Shown piece after piece: positions 63,085 to 64,000 of a stretch of DNA of 64,000 bases. Numbering within the stretch: the first letter of the stretch is position 1; each line of letters begins with the position of its first letter. A program made the translations under genes and the position numbers. The notes under the pieces were generated by a model, which saw nothing but the letters and a program-made list of their open reading frames with translations, made no database searches and was not told the DNA's origin. This stretch comes from Ramlibacter tataouinensis (GTDB taxonomy: Bacteria; Pseudomonadota; Gammaproteobacteria; Burkholderiales; Burkholderiaceae_C): the NCBI RefSeq assembly GCF_027941915.1, contig NZ_CP116009.1, forward strand, positions 3,162,001-3,226,000, in the 5' to 3' direction.

Positions 63085-64000
63085 CAGACGACTGCGCCGA
63101 GCTTGAAGATGGGCAGGTACATCGAGACCACGATGCCGCCGATCAGGCCGCCGAGGAACACGATGATGATCGGCTCCATCAGGCTGGACAGGCCGGCCAC
63201 CATGTCATCGACCTCCGACTCGTAGAAGTCGGCCGCCTTGCCCAGCATGTGGTCGATCGAGCCGGACTCCTCGCCGATGGCGCACATCTGCAGCACCATG
63301 GTCGGGAACACGTTGGCATTGGTCATGGCCGCTGTCAGGCTGGTGCCGGTGGACACCTCCTGCTGGATCTTCTCGGTGGCCGTCTGGTAGACCGAATTGC
63401 CCGAAGCGCCGCCCACCGAGTCGAGGGCTTCCACCAGCGGCACGCCGGCGGCGAACATGGTGGCCAGGGTGCGGGTCCAGCGGGCGATCACCGATTTGTA
63501 GACCAGGTCGCCGAACACCGGCAGCTGGAGCATCACCCGGTCCATGAACATCTGCACCTTCTCGTTGCGCTTCCAGGCCTGCATGAAGAAGTACAGGCCG
63601 CCGCCGATGCCGCCGAAGATCAGCCACCAGTACTGAACGAAGTACTCGCTGACGGCCATGACGAACAGCGTGGGCGCGGGCAGGTCGGCGCCGAACGAGG
63701 TGAACACCTCCTTGAAGGCCGGAATCACGAAGATCATGATCACCGCCACCACCACGAACGCCACCACCACCACCGAGATCGGGTACATCAGCGCCGACTT
63801 GATCTTGGACTTGATGCCCTCGGTCTTTTCCATGTAGACCGCCAGGCGGTCGAGCAGCGTCTCCAGGATGCCGGCGGCCTCGCCGGCCTCGACCAGGTTG
63901 CAGTACAGGTTGTCGAAGTACAGCGGGAACTTGCGGAACGCGGCCGACAGCGAGGTGCCGGTCTCGACGTCGGTGCGGATGTCGTTGAGCAGCTTGGCCA
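63084..64000 (-). CDS. pilC: Type IV pilus inner-membrane platform protein PilC (5' end outside window)
   Basis: PilC is the polytopic platform that works with the assembly ATPase PilB. The frame is open to the window edge: bases 63834-64000 still encode family sequence (TSLSAAFRKFPLYFDNLYCNLVEAGE with the GspF motif), so the apparent first Met at 63833 is internal. Visible are helices VVVVAFVVVAVIMIFVIPAFKEVF and YWWLIFGGIGGGLYFFM and the second GspF domain (LATMFAAGVPLVEALDSVGG, MCAIGEESGSIDHML). The first about 100 residues are missing. Confidence 0.94.
   Translation of the reverse strand, partial: AKLLNDIRTDVETGTSLSAAFRKFPLYFDNLYCNLVEAGEAAGILETLLDRLAVYMEKTEGIKSKIKSALMYPISVVVVAFVVVAVIMIFVIPAFKEVFTSFGADLPAPTLFVMAVSEYFVQYWWLIFGGIGGGLYFFMQAWKRNEKVQMFMDRVMLQLPVFGDLVYKSVIARWTRTLATMFAAGVPLVEALDSVGGASGNSVYQTATEKIQQEVSTGTSLTAAMTNANVFPTMVLQMCAIGEESGSIDHMLGKAADFYESEVDDMVAGLSSLMEPIIIVFLGGLIGGIVVSMYLPIFKLGAVV

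Overview
The window looks like chromosomal DNA of a high-GC betaproteobacterium of the order Burkholderiales, most likely family Comamonadaceae (Ramlibacter/Variovorax-like). That placement is an inference from protein sequences and gene neighbourhoods: the tail of the division cluster, a five-gene branched-chain amino acid ABC transporter cassette, fused isobutyryl-CoA mutase, a TRAP transporter, and the argJ-mutT-yacG-zapD-coaE-pilD-pilC block. No rRNA, tRNA, CRISPR array, insertion sequence or phage gene was recognised.

Layout. 1-6.9 kb: end of the dcw cluster (ftsA, ftsZ, lpxC), ruvC, a BON lipoprotein, a CDP-diglyceride synthase-like/PlsC pair and a secreted CAP-domain protein. 7.0-27.1 kb: a Wzx/Wzy-type exopolysaccharide (EPS) cluster with galE, ugd, four glycosyltransferases, three right-handed beta-helix proteins (two sharing a ~1 kb apparently identical core), polymerase, flippase, EpsG/EpsF chain-length pair, a WcaJ-like initiating transferase and manC. 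27.1-35 kb: mtgA-aroE-tonB-RNase II/R, an esterase, rodA and tldD. 35-37.4 kb: aroG behind a ribosome-mediated attenuator with an aromatic-rich leader peptide, then an uncharacterised possible regulator. 37.4-45.1 kb: mpl, two small genes, accBC, prmA, a zinc-ribbon membrane protein and a PfkB kinase. 45.1-57.3 kb: livG-livF-livK-livH-livM, icmF and a TRAP transporter (dctP-dctQ-dctM), all on the minus strand. 57.5-64 kb: rhodanese, argJ, DUF815 ATPase, mutT, yacG, zapD, coaE, pilD and the 3' part of pilC.

How the parts work together. The EPS genes supply activated sugars (UDP-galactose, UDP-glucuronate, GDP-mannose), start the repeat unit on undecaprenyl phosphate (WcaJ-like), extend it (GTs), flip and polymerise it (Wzx, Wzy) and set chain length (EpsF/EpsG). 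The beta-helix lipoproteins probably cut or modify the polymer at the cell surface. No outer-membrane export porin (Wza/EpsE) lies in the window. A recurring 14-bp motif close to GGGA-N2-TTTGTCCC lies 77-125 bp upstream of six EPS start codons and is the best candidate here for a local, undescribed regulon operator.

Other signals: a leader-peptide attenuator for aroG sensing Phe/Tyr/Trp; many housekeeping genes with a -10-like hexamer only 6-11 nt before the start codon (probable leaderless mRNAs); a near-perfect 24-bp palindrome upstream of icmF; an intra-operon terminator after dctP; and a Lys-to-Arg change in the Walker A motif of LivF.
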